In this document: piece by piece, positions 8,427 to 16,127 of the stretch | Layout: the number at the start of each line of letters is the position of its first letter | Numbering within the stretch: the stretch's first letter is position 1 | DNA from: Sphingomonas aurea | Lineage (GTDB): Bacteria > Pseudomonadota > Alphaproteobacteria > Sphingomonadales > Sphingomonadaceae | Direction: 5' to 3' | DNA length: 64,000 nucleotides | NCBI RefSeq assembly: GCF_030678875.1 | Contig: NZ_JAUUDS010000003.1 | Span: 62,001-126,000 of the forward strand | Notes under the pieces: generated by a model | Database searches by the model: none | Told to the model about the DNA's origin: nothing | What the model saw: only the letters and a program-made list of their open reading frames with translations | Program-made: the position numbers and the translations under genes

Positions 8427-9890
8427 ATGACCCAGGCTTTCGCCCCCCGATCGCGCAAGGTGCGCGTCCTCGCGACGCTCGGCCCCGCCAGCAACTCGCC
8501 CGAGATGATCGCGACCTTGTTCCAGGCCGGCGCCGACGCGTTCCGGATCAACATGAGCCATGGCGACCAGCAGTCTAAGGTCGCGGTGATCCAGGCGATC
8601 CGCGCGATGGAGACGCGGTTCCGCCGCCCGACGACGATCCTCGCGGATCTTCAGGGTCCCAAGCTGCGCGTCGGGAAATTCGCCGATGGCAAGGTCGAGC
8701 TGGTGACCGGTTCGACCTTCATCCTCGATCGCGACCCGACGCCGGGCGACGCGACCCGCGTCGAGCTGCCCCACCGCGAGATCTTCGCCGCGATCGAGCC
8801 GGGCGCCCGCCTGCTGCTGGACGACGGCAAGCTGGTGCTGCGCGTCACCGACCACGATCTCGACCGGATCGTCGCGACGGTCGAGGTCGGCGGCATGCTG
8901 TCGAACAACAAGGGGCTGAACGTCCCTGACGTGGTCGTGCCGATGGCGGCGCTGACCGAGAAGGATCGGTCCGACCTGGCCTTCGCGGTCGAGCAGGGGG
9001 TCGACTGGATCGCGCTGTCGTTCGTCCAGCGGCCCGAGGATCTGATGGAGGCACGCGGCCTCATCAAGGGGCAGGCCGCGCTCCTTGCCAAGATCGAGAA
9101 GCCGGCCGCGATCGAGCGGCTGGAGGAGATCGTCGAGCAGTGCGACGGCGTGATGGTCGCGCGCGGCGACCTGGGTGTCGAGATGCCGCCCGAGCAGGTG
9201 CCGCCGCTCCAGAAGCGGATCGTCGAGGTGTCGCGGCGGATGGGCCGCCCGGTGGTGGTCGCCACCCAGATGCTCGAATCGATGATAAAGTCGCCTTCGC
9301 CGACCCGCGCCGAGGTGTCGGACGTGGCGACCGCGATCTACGATGGCGCCGACGCGATCATGCTGTCGGCCGAGAGCGCGGCGGGCGACTGGCCGGTCGA
9401 ATCGGTGGCGATGATGAACGCCATCGGCAAGTCGGTCGAGAGCGATCCGGCCCATGGCGACCGCGTCCATTTCACCGTGATGAAGCCCGATCCCACGACC
9501 GCCGACGCACTGGCAGAGGCGGCGAAGGGGATCGCCCGGACGGTGTCGGCGGCGGCGATCATCTGCTTCACCTCGTCCGGCTCGACCGCGCGGCGCATCG
9601 CGCGCGAGCGGCCGTCGGTGCCGATCCTGGTACTGACTCCCAAGGCGGAGACGGCACGGCGGCTCGGCCTGCTATGGGGCACCCATGCGGTCCATACCCG
9701 CGACGTCGAATCGTTCGAGGAGATGGTCGCCAAGTCGAAGCGGATGGCGTTGCGCCACGGCATCGCCAAGGCGGGCGAGCAGGTGATCGTGATGGCCGGC
9801 GTCCCCTTCCGCACGCCGGGATCGACCAACGTGCTGCATGTGACGCGGATCACCGGCGACGAGCTTAAGAACTATATCGGCGAGGGCTGA
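8427..9890 (+). CDS. pyk: Pyruvate kinase
   Basis: Last step of glycolysis, phosphoenolpyruvate plus ADP to pyruvate plus ATP. 487 residues: N-terminal RVLATLGPASNSPEMI, FRINMSHGD, the K/E active-site stretch LLAKIEKPAAIERLEEI, MVARGDLGVEMP, and MLESMIKSPSPTRAEVSDVA, then the C-terminal domain with FTSSGSTARRIARERP. All expected catalytic segments are present and the length is normal. It is transcribed divergently from DUF1244 with 73 bases between the starts. Downstream lies a 429-bp repeat-rich gap before a convergent Mfd-family gene. Confidence 0.97.
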   Translation: MTQAFAPRSRKVRVLATLGPASNSPEMIATLFQAGADAFRINMSHGDQQSKVAVIQAIRAMETRFRRPTTILADLQGPKLRVGKFADGKVELVTGSTFILDRDPTPGDATRVELPHREIFAAIEPGARLLLDDGKLVLRVTDHDLDRIVATVEVGGMLSNNKGLNVPDVVVPMAALTEKDRSDLAFAVEQGVDWIALSFVQRPEDLMEARGLIKGQAALLAKIEKPAAIERLEEIVEQCDGVMVARGDLGVEMPPEQVPPLQKRIVEVSRRMGRPVVVATQMLESMIKSPSPTRAEVSDVATAIYDGADAIMLSAESAAGDWPVESVAMMNAIGKSVESDPAHGDRVHFTVMKPDPTTADALAEAAKGIARTVSAAAIICFTSSGSTARRIARERPSVPILVLTPKAETARRLGLLWGTHAVHTRDVESFEEMVAKSKRMALRHGIAKAGEQVIVMAGVPFRTPGSTNVLHVTRITGDELKNYIGEG

Positions 9891-9932
9891 GGCATCCAGG
9901 GCGTGGTCCACCGACACTGAAGCACCTCCCCG

Positions 9933-9949
9933 GCCTCCGCCGAGGAGGC
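9933..9949 (+). terminator. Weak hairpin downstream of pyk
   Basis: A 6-bp perfect stem GCCTCC-GCCGA-GGAGGC lies 43 bases after the pyk stop and is followed by a short GTGTTTGG rather than a true T-run. It could be the pyk terminator, but the weak U-tract keeps this tentative. The rest of the 9891-10319 gap holds the two repeat elements listed separately and no gene I can support. Confidence 0.3.
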
Positions 9950-9988
9950 ACAGTGTTTGGTTCAAATCCGGGCGGATCACACGCTGAA

Positions 9989-10130
9989 CTCCTCCCCTGC
10001 AAGGGGAGGGGGACCGCCGCGTAGCGGTGGTGGAGGGGTGTCACCGCTACCGAACGGCACGCGACCTTATGTACCGGCGACACCCCTCCGTCAGCCCTGC
10101 GGGCTGGCACCTTCCCGGCCAGGGGAGGAG
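9989..10130. repeat. Intergenic palindromic repeat, family A, copy 1
   Basis: About 142 bp bounded by CTCCCC/GGGGAG hairpins at both ends. Inside are GGACCGCCGCGTAGCGGTGG (a hairpin), GGAGGGGTGTCACC, a variable centre, then GACACCCCTCCGTCAG and CCCTGCGGG. The same building blocks recur at 14332-14451 in inverted orientation, which makes this a dispersed repeat rather than a single hairpin. It carries no coding frame of note and lies between convergent pyk and the Mfd-family gene. It may act as bidirectional terminator or be a non-autonomous mobile element. Confidence 0.75.
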
Positions 10131-10167
10131 CCAGAGCCGATCGACATTCAGCGTGGCGGGCCATGTT

Positions 10168-10265
10168 CCGTCATCCCTGCGGAGGCGGGGATCCAGAAAC
10201 TCTGACGTCGCGACTCTACAAGCAGCCTCCGCGCGTCTGGATTCCCGCCTTCGCGGGGAATGACT
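10168..10265. repeat. Intergenic inverted repeat, family B
   Basis: The ends CCGTCATCCCTGCGGAGGCG and CGCCTTCGCGGGGAATGAC are imperfect inverted copies around a roughly 45-bp centre, with GGATCCAG/CTGGATTC as the inner arms. The consensus GTCATCCCCGCGAAGGCGGG is one I recall as widespread in proteobacterial intergenic regions. Only one copy is in this window. It lies 38 bases after the family A element in the same convergent junction. Confidence 0.65.
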
Positions 10266-10319
10266 GCGGGGCGTTTCCAAAGCCTGCGATGCCCAATGTC
10301 GATCGGTCGCACGGAGGCG

Positions 10320-13300
10320 TCAGTCCCCGCCCCACTCGCCCAGCAGCGCGGCCACGCGGGTCAGTCGCTCGCCGGCGTCGTCGATCCGCTCGGCGAGCAG
10401 CCAGCGTCCCTTCTTCTCGACCAGTCCGTCTGGCACCGCCGTCCCGGCGTGGCGCGGCGTGAACGCGATCGCCGCCGGCCCGGCATCGATCCGCACGATC
10501 CCCGCCCCCCATGCCAGCCGCCGCACGCGGGCGAGATCGAGCAGCACCGCCGCCTCTGCCGGGATGGCGCCGAAGCGGTCCTCGAGTTCCTCCTCGAACG
10601 CGTCGATCGCGGACTCGCGCTGTAGCCGCGCCAGCCGGCCATAGAGCGCCAGCCGCACCTCCAGTTCGGGTATCCACGCCTCCGGCAGGCGACCGGTGAC
10701 GCCCAGCGACAGTTCCGGGGTCCAGCTGTCGACCGTCTCGCCCCGCGCCTGGCGCAGCGCCTGGGTCAGCAGATACTGGTACAGGTCGATGCCGATCAGC
10801 TTCATGTGACCGGCCTGCTCCTCGCCGATCAGGTCGCCGGCGCCGCGCAGGTCCAGGTCGCGCGCGCTGATCGCGAAACCGGCGCCCAGCCGGTCGAATG
10901 CCTGCAGCGTGCGCAGCCGCTTCAGCGTCGCCGGCGCGATTTCCGCATCGGCGACGGTGGTGAGCATCACCTGCCCGCGCCGGCCGCTGCGTCCCACCCG
11001 CCCGCGCAGCTGATGGAGCTGGGCCAGACCGAACCGGTCGGCATGGTGGACGATCATCGTGTTGGCGCGCGGCACGTCCAGCCCCGCCTCGATGATGTTG
11101 GTCGCCAGCAGCACGTCGCCCTCGCCCCCGGCGAAGGCGACCATCGCCTCGTCGATCTCGGCGGCCGGCATCTTGCCGTGCGCCTGCACCAGCGTCAGCT
11201 CCGGCACCAGCCGGCCGAGCTTGTCGGCAAGGGGCGCCATGTCCTCGATCCGCGGCACGACGACGAAGCTCTGCCCGCCATTGCCCTGCTCGCGGACCAG
11301 CGCGGCGCGCACCGCGGCATCGTCCCAGGGCTGCACCGCGGTGCGGATCGGCTGGCGCCGCGCGGGCGGGGTGGCGATGATCGAGATGTCCTGCAGTCCG
11401 ACCAGCGCCGATTGCAGCGTACGCGGGATCGGCGTGGCGCTCAGCGTCAGGACATGGCCGGCGCCCAGCCCGGCCAGCTTCGCCTTGTCGGCCGCGCCGA
11501 AGCGCTGTTCCTCGTCGATCACGACCAGCGCCAGGTCGCGATAGCCGACGCCCTTGCCCGCGACCGCGCCGGTACCGACGACCACGCCGACCGACCCGTC
11601 CTTCAGCCCGGCGATCACCCGCTTGCGCTCGGCCGCCGAGGACAGGCGCGACAGGCCGGCGACCTCGATCCCCGTCCCTTCGAAGCGGCGGCGAAACGTA
11701 TCGAGGTGCTGGCGGACGAGCACCGTCGTCGGCGCAGCGATCACCACCTGCCGCCCCGCCAGCGCGACCAGCGCCGCGGCACGCAGCGCCACCTCGGTCT
11801 TGCCATAGCCGACATCGCCGACGACCAGCCGGTCCATCGGCCGACCCGACGCCAGGTCGCCGCGCACCGCGGCGATGGCGCGGGCCTGATCGGCGGTTTC
11901 GGTGAAGGCGAATCCGCCCGCGAACCGCTCGTAACCGGCGGCATCAGGCACGATCGGGTCGGCGGTCCGCGCCTCGCGCTCCGCAGCGAGTGTGGCGAGC
12001 GTCCGTGCGCTTTCCGCCACCGCCTGGTCGATCGCACCGCGCCGCTTCTGCCAGCTGGCGCCATCGAGCGAATCGAGCGCCACCCCGTCACCGTCGGCGC
12101 CGTAGCGCCAGACGCGGTCGGCCTCCGCCACCGGCACCAGCCGCCGCGCACCCTTTGCATAGCCGAGCACCAGCGCATCGCCGCCGTCCTCGACCGGCTC
12201 GACCCCCTCGACCATGCCGATGCCGAAGTCCTCGTGCACCACCACGTCGCCGAGCGCGAGGTCGCCGACGCCGCCGAACATTGCGCCCGCCGCGGTGGCG
12301 TTGCCAGCATCATGTCCGGCGCGACCGCCGAGCAGGTCCGCGGCGGCGATCACGATCACGTCGCCGCGCGCGAAACCGCGATCGATCGCGGCGGTCAGCA
12401 GCAGGGCCGATCCGGGCTCGGCGGCCCGCACCGCCGACCAGTCGGCGGCCGGGGTCAGGTCGATCTTGCCCGCCTTGCCGAGTCGCGGCGCAAGGAACCG
12501 CAGGTCACGCGCACTGCCGGCGATCACCAGCACCGCGTCCTGCCGCCCGGCGACGAACCGTGCGAAGGCGCGCAGCGGCGCCCGCCGCTCGACAAAGCGC
12601 GGCGGCGGATCGCCGACTTCGCCCGGATCGATCCGCTTGCGATCGGCCAGCGCCTTGTCCCAATCATCGGCAGTGACCAGTCCGGCCGGCTTGCGCCTAC
12701 GTGCGCCACGCTCACCGGCGATGGCGAGGAACCGGTCGCGCCGCGCCGCAACCTCGGGATCGATCGCCACCGCGGCATCGGGCAGGTGCGCGAGGATCGG
12801 CACGCCCTTCTCGACCGCCGGTTCGACAGCGCGGCCGAGTTCGACGCGATCAAGCGTGTCGGTGGTGCGCTGCGTAACGGGATCGTAGCGGCGAATCGCG
12901 ATCGCGCGGCCGTCCTCCACCTCGATCCGCACCGGCGTCTCGTGATCGACCGGGAAGATGTCGATCACCTGTCCGCGTATCGCGATCTCGCCCGGCTCGT
13001 CGACACGGTCGTCGACCTGATAGCCGAGTTCGGCGGCAATGGCCGCGAACGCCTCCGCGTCCAGCGCCGCGCCGACGTCGATCGCCGGTGGCGCGGCATC
13101 GAAGGCGTCGGGCACGGGATAGCGCACCGCCGATGCCTCGGCCGTCGTCACCAGCACGACCCGCGCCCGGTTCCGGGCGTTCAGCGCCGCCCGCACCCGC
13201 CGCAGCGCCGCCACCCGCTGCCCGACATTGGCGGGCGAGGCCGGCGCGGCATCGCCCGGCAGCGCGTCGCCGGAGGGGAGGTTCGCGACCACCGCATCGG

Positions 13301-13433
13301 GGATCAGACCGCAGACCGCCTCCGCCACCAGCGCCGCCCGCTGCGCGTCGGCGGCGACGAAAACGACGTCCCCATCCGCCTCCGCCAGGGCTGCTGCGAC
13401 AATGGCGGTGGGGACGGAAATGGGGTGCGACAC
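10320..13433 (-). CDS. Transcription-repair coupling factor (Mfd) family DNA translocase, short form
   Basis: 1037 residues, about 110 shorter than classical Mfd. The N-terminal UvrB-like part is reduced but recognisable (SPANVGQRVAALRRVRA, then GEIAIRGQVIDIFPVDHET). The RNA-polymerase interaction domain follows near residues 391-446 (GDVVVHEDFGIGMVEGVEPV). The translocase core comes next, with Walker A GDVGYGKTEV near 539, DEEQ box VVIDEEQRFG near 645, SATPIPRTLQSALVG, and the TRG-like RLGAGFAISARDLDLRGAGD. Motif Ib reads GTGAV where Mfd usually has GTHAL. It is either this strain's Mfd or a second, divergent paralog; I cannot tell which without the rest of the genome. Confidence 0.85.
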   Translation of the reverse strand: MSHPISVPTAIVAAALAEADGDVVFVAADAQRAALVAEAVCGLIPDAVVANLPSGDALPGDAAPASPANVGQRVAALRRVRAALNARNRARVVLVTTAEASAVRYPVPDAFDAAPPAIDVGAALDAEAFAAIAAELGYQVDDRVDEPGEIAIRGQVIDIFPVDHETPVRIEVEDGRAIAIRRYDPVTQRTTDTLDRVELGRAVEPAVEKGVPILAHLPDAAVAIDPEVAARRDRFLAIAGERGARRRKPAGLVTADDWDKALADRKRIDPGEVGDPPPRFVERRAPLRAFARFVAGRQDAVLVIAGSARDLRFLAPRLGKAGKIDLTPAADWSAVRAAEPGSALLLTAAIDRGFARGDVIVIAAADLLGGRAGHDAGNATAAGAMFGGVGDLALGDVVVHEDFGIGMVEGVEPVEDGGDALVLGYAKGARRLVPVAEADRVWRYGADGDGVALDSLDGASWQKRRGAIDQAVAESARTLATLAAEREARTADPIVPDAAGYERFAGGFAFTETADQARAIAAVRGDLASGRPMDRLVVGDVGYGKTEVALRAAALVALAGRQVVIAAPTTVLVRQHLDTFRRRFEGTGIEVAGLSRLSSAAERKRVIAGLKDGSVGVVVGTGAVAGKGVGYRDLALVVIDEEQRFGAADKAKLAGLGAGHVLTLSATPIPRTLQSALVGLQDISIIATPPARRQPIRTAVQPWDDAAVRAALVREQGNGGQSFVVVPRIEDMAPLADKLGRLVPELTLVQAHGKMPAAEIDEAMVAFAGGEGDVLLATNIIEAGLDVPRANTMIVHHADRFGLAQLHQLRGRVGRSGRRGQVMLTTVADAEIAPATLKRLRTLQAFDRLGAGFAISARDLDLRGAGDLIGEEQAGHMKLIGIDLYQYLLTQALRQARGETVDSWTPELSLGVTGRLPEAWIPELEVRLALYGRLARLQRESAIDAFEEELEDRFGAIPAEAAVLLDLARVRRLAWGAGIVRIDAGPAAIAFTPRHAGTAVPDGLVEKKGRWLLAERIDDAGERLTRVAALLGEWGGD

Positions 13434-13568
13434 GGCGGCTCCTGAAAAGGCCGGGTCTCAACCCCCGTCGGGCGGCGCGCGTTCCTTCGCGATCCGGTTG
13501 AAAAGATGGCGATCGCACCCCTTTACGACCGTTGCCGATCTGATCGGCGCATGGCATGCCGTGATGCC

Positions 13569-14324
13569 ATGATGTTCTCGTCCCCGGCCGGCACCCAGAG
13601 TGCGCTGTCGATGCGCCTGTCGCACTATCTGCCCCTGACCGCGGCGGAGGCCGACGCACTGGAGGAGATGCAGGGCGAGCGGCGGCGGCTGATCGCGGGC
13701 GAGGTGCTGGTCGAGGCGGGCGGGCCGATCGACGCCCTGTTCGTGGTACAGCAGGGCTGGTTCCACTCCTCGACCCGGCCGGTGATCGGCGGGCGTCAGA
13801 TCCTGCGCTTCCATTATCCCGGCGACCTGATCGGCACCTCGTCGATCGCGTGGTCGCGCGCCTCGGCCTCGCTCACCGCGGTCAGCGACGGCATCGTGAC
13901 CGAGGTACCCAAGGCGAAGCTGGGCCGGCTGCTTGCCGAACATGGCCGGCTGGCAGGGCTGCTCTACGCGGTCGCGGCGGCGGAGAATGTCGCGCTCAGC
14001 GACCGCCTGACCTCGATCGGGCGAATGAACGCGATCCAGCGGCTGGCGACGCTGCTGCTCGACATCCTCGCCCGCCTGCGGGTCACGGCGGGCGGCGTGG
14101 TCGACAGTTTCGACCTGCCGCTGACCCAGACCGATCTGGGCGACGCACTGGGCCTGACCAAGGTGCATGTGAACCGCACGATGCGCGAGATGGAGATGCG
14201 CGGCATGATAAGCCGCAGCGGTCGCCGCATCCGCGTGCTGGACGAGGCAGGTCTGGTCGCCTTCACCGGCTTCGTCGACCGCCACGCCGAGATCGCGACG
14301 GACTGGCTGCCGGCGTGTGCTTAG
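13569..14324 (+). CDS. Crp/Fnr family transcriptional regulator
   Basis: About 251 residues from the first of two adjacent ATG codons at 13569/13572; an ATG at 13611 is also possible. An N-terminal cyclic-nucleotide-type beta-barrel (GEVLVEAGGPIDALFVVQQG, then GDLIGTSSIAW) is followed by a long dimer helix and a C-terminal winged helix (LPLTQTDLGDALGLTKVHVN, RTMREMEMRGMI). The FNR cysteines are absent, so it is not an oxygen-sensing FNR. It is divergent from the Mfd-family gene. The ligand is unknown. Confidence 0.88.
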   Translation: MMFSSPAGTQSALSMRLSHYLPLTAAEADALEEMQGERRRLIAGEVLVEAGGPIDALFVVQQGWFHSSTRPVIGGRQILRFHYPGDLIGTSSIAWSRASASLTAVSDGIVTEVPKAKLGRLLAEHGRLAGLLYAVAAAENVALSDRLTSIGRMNAIQRLATLLLDILARLRVTAGGVVDSFDLPLTQTDLGDALGLTKVHVNRTMREMEMRGMISRSGRRIRVLDEAGLVAFTGFVDRHAEIATDWLPACA

Positions 14325-14331
14325 GTAACAT

Positions 14332-14451
14332 TCCTCCCCTAGCAGGGGAGGTGGCAGGCCGCAGGCCTGACGGAGGGGTGTCACCCTATCGATGGCGGGG
14401 ACACCCCCCCACCACCGCTTCGCGGCGGTCCCCCTCCCCTTAGAGGGGAGG
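14332..14451. repeat. Intergenic palindromic repeat, family A, copy 2 (inverted)
   Basis: About 120 bp, bounded by CTCCCCTAGCAGGGGAG and CTCCCCTTAGAGGGGAG. Read on the minus strand it gives GGACCGCCGCGAAGCGGTGG and then GACACCCCTCCGTCAGGC, the same modules in the same order as copy 1. The central spacer between GGTGTC and GACACC is shorter here and differs in sequence. It fills nearly the whole gap between convergent Crp/Fnr and thioesterase genes, starting 8 bases after one stop and ending 12 before the other. Confidence 0.75.
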
Positions 14452-14462
14452 ATCTGAAGGAC

Positions 14463-14888
14463 TTACACCAGCCCCTCGAAAAACGCCCGCCAGTCCGCCG
14501 GCAGTTCCACCGGCCGCCGGCTCCCGCGGTCGACATGGACGTGGACGAAATGCCCCTCCGCCGCCGCCAGCGGCTCGTCGCCGCGGAACAGGCCGATCTC
14601 GTAGCGGACGCTGCTGCGCCCCAGCTTTCCCACGCGCAGGCCCGCCTGGACGACATCGGGAAAGGCAAGCGATGCGTGGTACCGGCATCCCGATTCGACC
14701 ACCAGCCCGATGATCGCTCCCCCATCGATGTCGAGCAGCCCCGCCTCGATCAGCGTCCGGTTCACCGCAGTATCGAATAGCGAATAATGCACGACGTTGT
14801 TGAGGTGGCCGTAGATATCATTGTCCATCCACCGGGTCGGGATGGCAACGAAGCGGCGATAGGCGTCTCGGGTCGCGCGGTCTGGCAT
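14463..14888 (-). CDS. Acyl-CoA thioesterase, hotdog fold (YbgC/FadM-like)
   Basis: 141 residues. It has the 4-hydroxybenzoyl-CoA thioesterase-type hotdog pattern TRWMDNDIYGHLNNVVHYSL, in which the Asp-x-x-x-His-x-N residues mark the active site, then GLVVESGCRYHASLAFPD and VRYEIGLFRGDEPLAAAEGH. The start ATG at 14888 is the first that gives a normal-length protein; the open frame continues upstream but would cross the divergent dehydrogenase start. It probably hydrolyses medium or long acyl-CoA in the cytoplasm. Confidence 0.87.
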   Translation of the reverse strand: MPDRATRDAYRRFVAIPTRWMDNDIYGHLNNVVHYSLFDTAVNRTLIEAGLLDIDGGAIIGLVVESGCRYHASLAFPDVVQAGLRVGKLGRSSVRYEIGLFRGDEPLAAAEGHFVHVHVDRGSRRPVELPADWRAFFEGLV

Positions 14889-14930
14889 GACCGCCTTATA
14901 GACCGGCGACGCCGCAGGAGGAGAGGGTAG

Positions 14931-16058
14931 ATGAGGATCACCGCCGCGGTACTGCGCACCATGGGCGCGCCCACGCCCTATGCCGACAGCCGCCCGCTCG
15001 GCATCGAGACGCTGGAGCTGGCGCCACCCGGTCCGGGCGAGGTGCTGGTCCGCATCGCCGCGGCGGGGCTCTGCCATTCCGACCTGTCGGTCATCGACGG
15101 CAACCGCCCCCGGCCGCTGCCGATGGCGCTGGGCCACGAGGCCGCCGGGGTGGTCGAGGCGCTTGGTCCGGGTGTCGATGACCTGGCGGTCGGCGACCAT
15201 GTCGTCACCGTCTTCATGCCCAGCTGCGGCCACTGCCTGCCCTGTGCCGAGGGGCGGCCGGCGCTGTGCGAGCCCGGTGCCGTTGCCAACGGGCGCGGCG
15301 AGCTGCTGACCGGCGGCAGCCGGCTGACCGACGCGGACGGGCAGGTCGTCCACCACCATCTCGGCTGCTCCGCCTTTGCCAGCCACGCGGTGCTGTCGCG
15401 CCGATCGCTGGTCCGCGTCGACCGCGAACTGCCACTGGCGGAGGCGGCGCTGTTCGGCTGCGCGGTGCTGACCGGGGTGGGCGCGGTGCTGAATACCGGG
15501 GCGGTGCGCGCCGGCCAGACGGTGGCGGTGATCGGGTTGGGCGGGGTCGGGCTGTCGTCGCTGCTCGGCGCGGTGGCGGCGGGCGCGTCGCGGGTGATCG
15601 CGATCGACCTGTCGGCGGACAAGCTGGCGCTCGCCGCGACGCTCGGCGCCACCGACACGATCGATGCGCGCGACGCTGACGCGGTCGCGCGGGTGCGTAC
15701 GCTGACCGGTGGCGGGGTCGATGCGGCGTTCGAGATGGCGGGATCGGCGCGCGCGCTGGAATCGGCGGTGGCGATCACCCGGCGCGGCGGCACTACGGTC
15801 ACCGCCGGCCTGCCCGCCCCCACCGCCACCCTGCCGATGAACATCGTCCAGCTGGTGGCGGAGGAACGCACGCTGAAGGGCAGCTATATCGGCGGCTGCG
15901 TGCCGGTGCGCGACGTCGCCCGCTATGTCGCGCTCTATCGTGCCGGGCGGCTGCCGGTCGACCGGCTGGTCACCGGCACCCTGCCCCTGGCCGAGATCAA
16001 CACCGGGTTCGACCGGCTGGCGCGGGGCGATGCGGTGCGTCAGCTGGTCACTATATAG
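14931..16058 (+). CDS. Zinc-dependent alcohol dehydrogenase (class III-like MDR)
   Basis: 375 residues. The catalytic zinc site is seen in AAAGLCHSDLSVIDG and ALGHEAAGVVEALG. The structural zinc cysteines lie in MPSCGHCLPCAEGRPALC, four cysteines at the usual spacing. The NAD-binding Rossmann fold has VIGLGGVGLSSLLGAVAAGA. The ending LVTGTLPLAEINTGFDRL is typical of this group. A strong AGGAGG precedes the ATG. It is divergent from the thioesterase. It oxidises alcohols or formaldehyde/glutathione-type adducts; the substrate cannot be fixed from sequence. Confidence 0.9.
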   Translation: MRITAAVLRTMGAPTPYADSRPLGIETLELAPPGPGEVLVRIAAAGLCHSDLSVIDGNRPRPLPMALGHEAAGVVEALGPGVDDLAVGDHVVTVFMPSCGHCLPCAEGRPALCEPGAVANGRGELLTGGSRLTDADGQVVHHHLGCSAFASHAVLSRRSLVRVDRELPLAEAALFGCAVLTGVGAVLNTGAVRAGQTVAVIGLGGVGLSSLLGAVAAGASRVIAIDLSADKLALAATLGATDTIDARDADAVARVRTLTGGGVDAAFEMAGSARALESAVAITRRGGTTVTAGLPAPTATLPMNIVQLVAEERTLKGSYIGGCVPVRDVARYVALYRAGRLPVDRLVTGTLPLAEINTGFDRLARGDAVRQLVTI

Positions 16059-16127
16059 GCCGTCCTTGATCGGTCATGAGGGACGTGTAATGTTCGAGCA
16101 ACACACACTGGGGGGAGTGGAACACCG

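Noticed and set aside
9945..9985. GGTTCAAATCC, resembling a tRNA T-loop, after pyk
   Set aside because: Flanking bases do not form a T-stem, acceptor or anticodon arm, so neither a tRNA nor a tRNA fragment can be supported.
10806..13445. Long open frame on the plus strand opposite the Mfd-family gene
   Set aside because: It mirrors the high-GC codon pattern of the real gene, shows no family motif and is Arg/Asp/His-rich as antisense shadows are.
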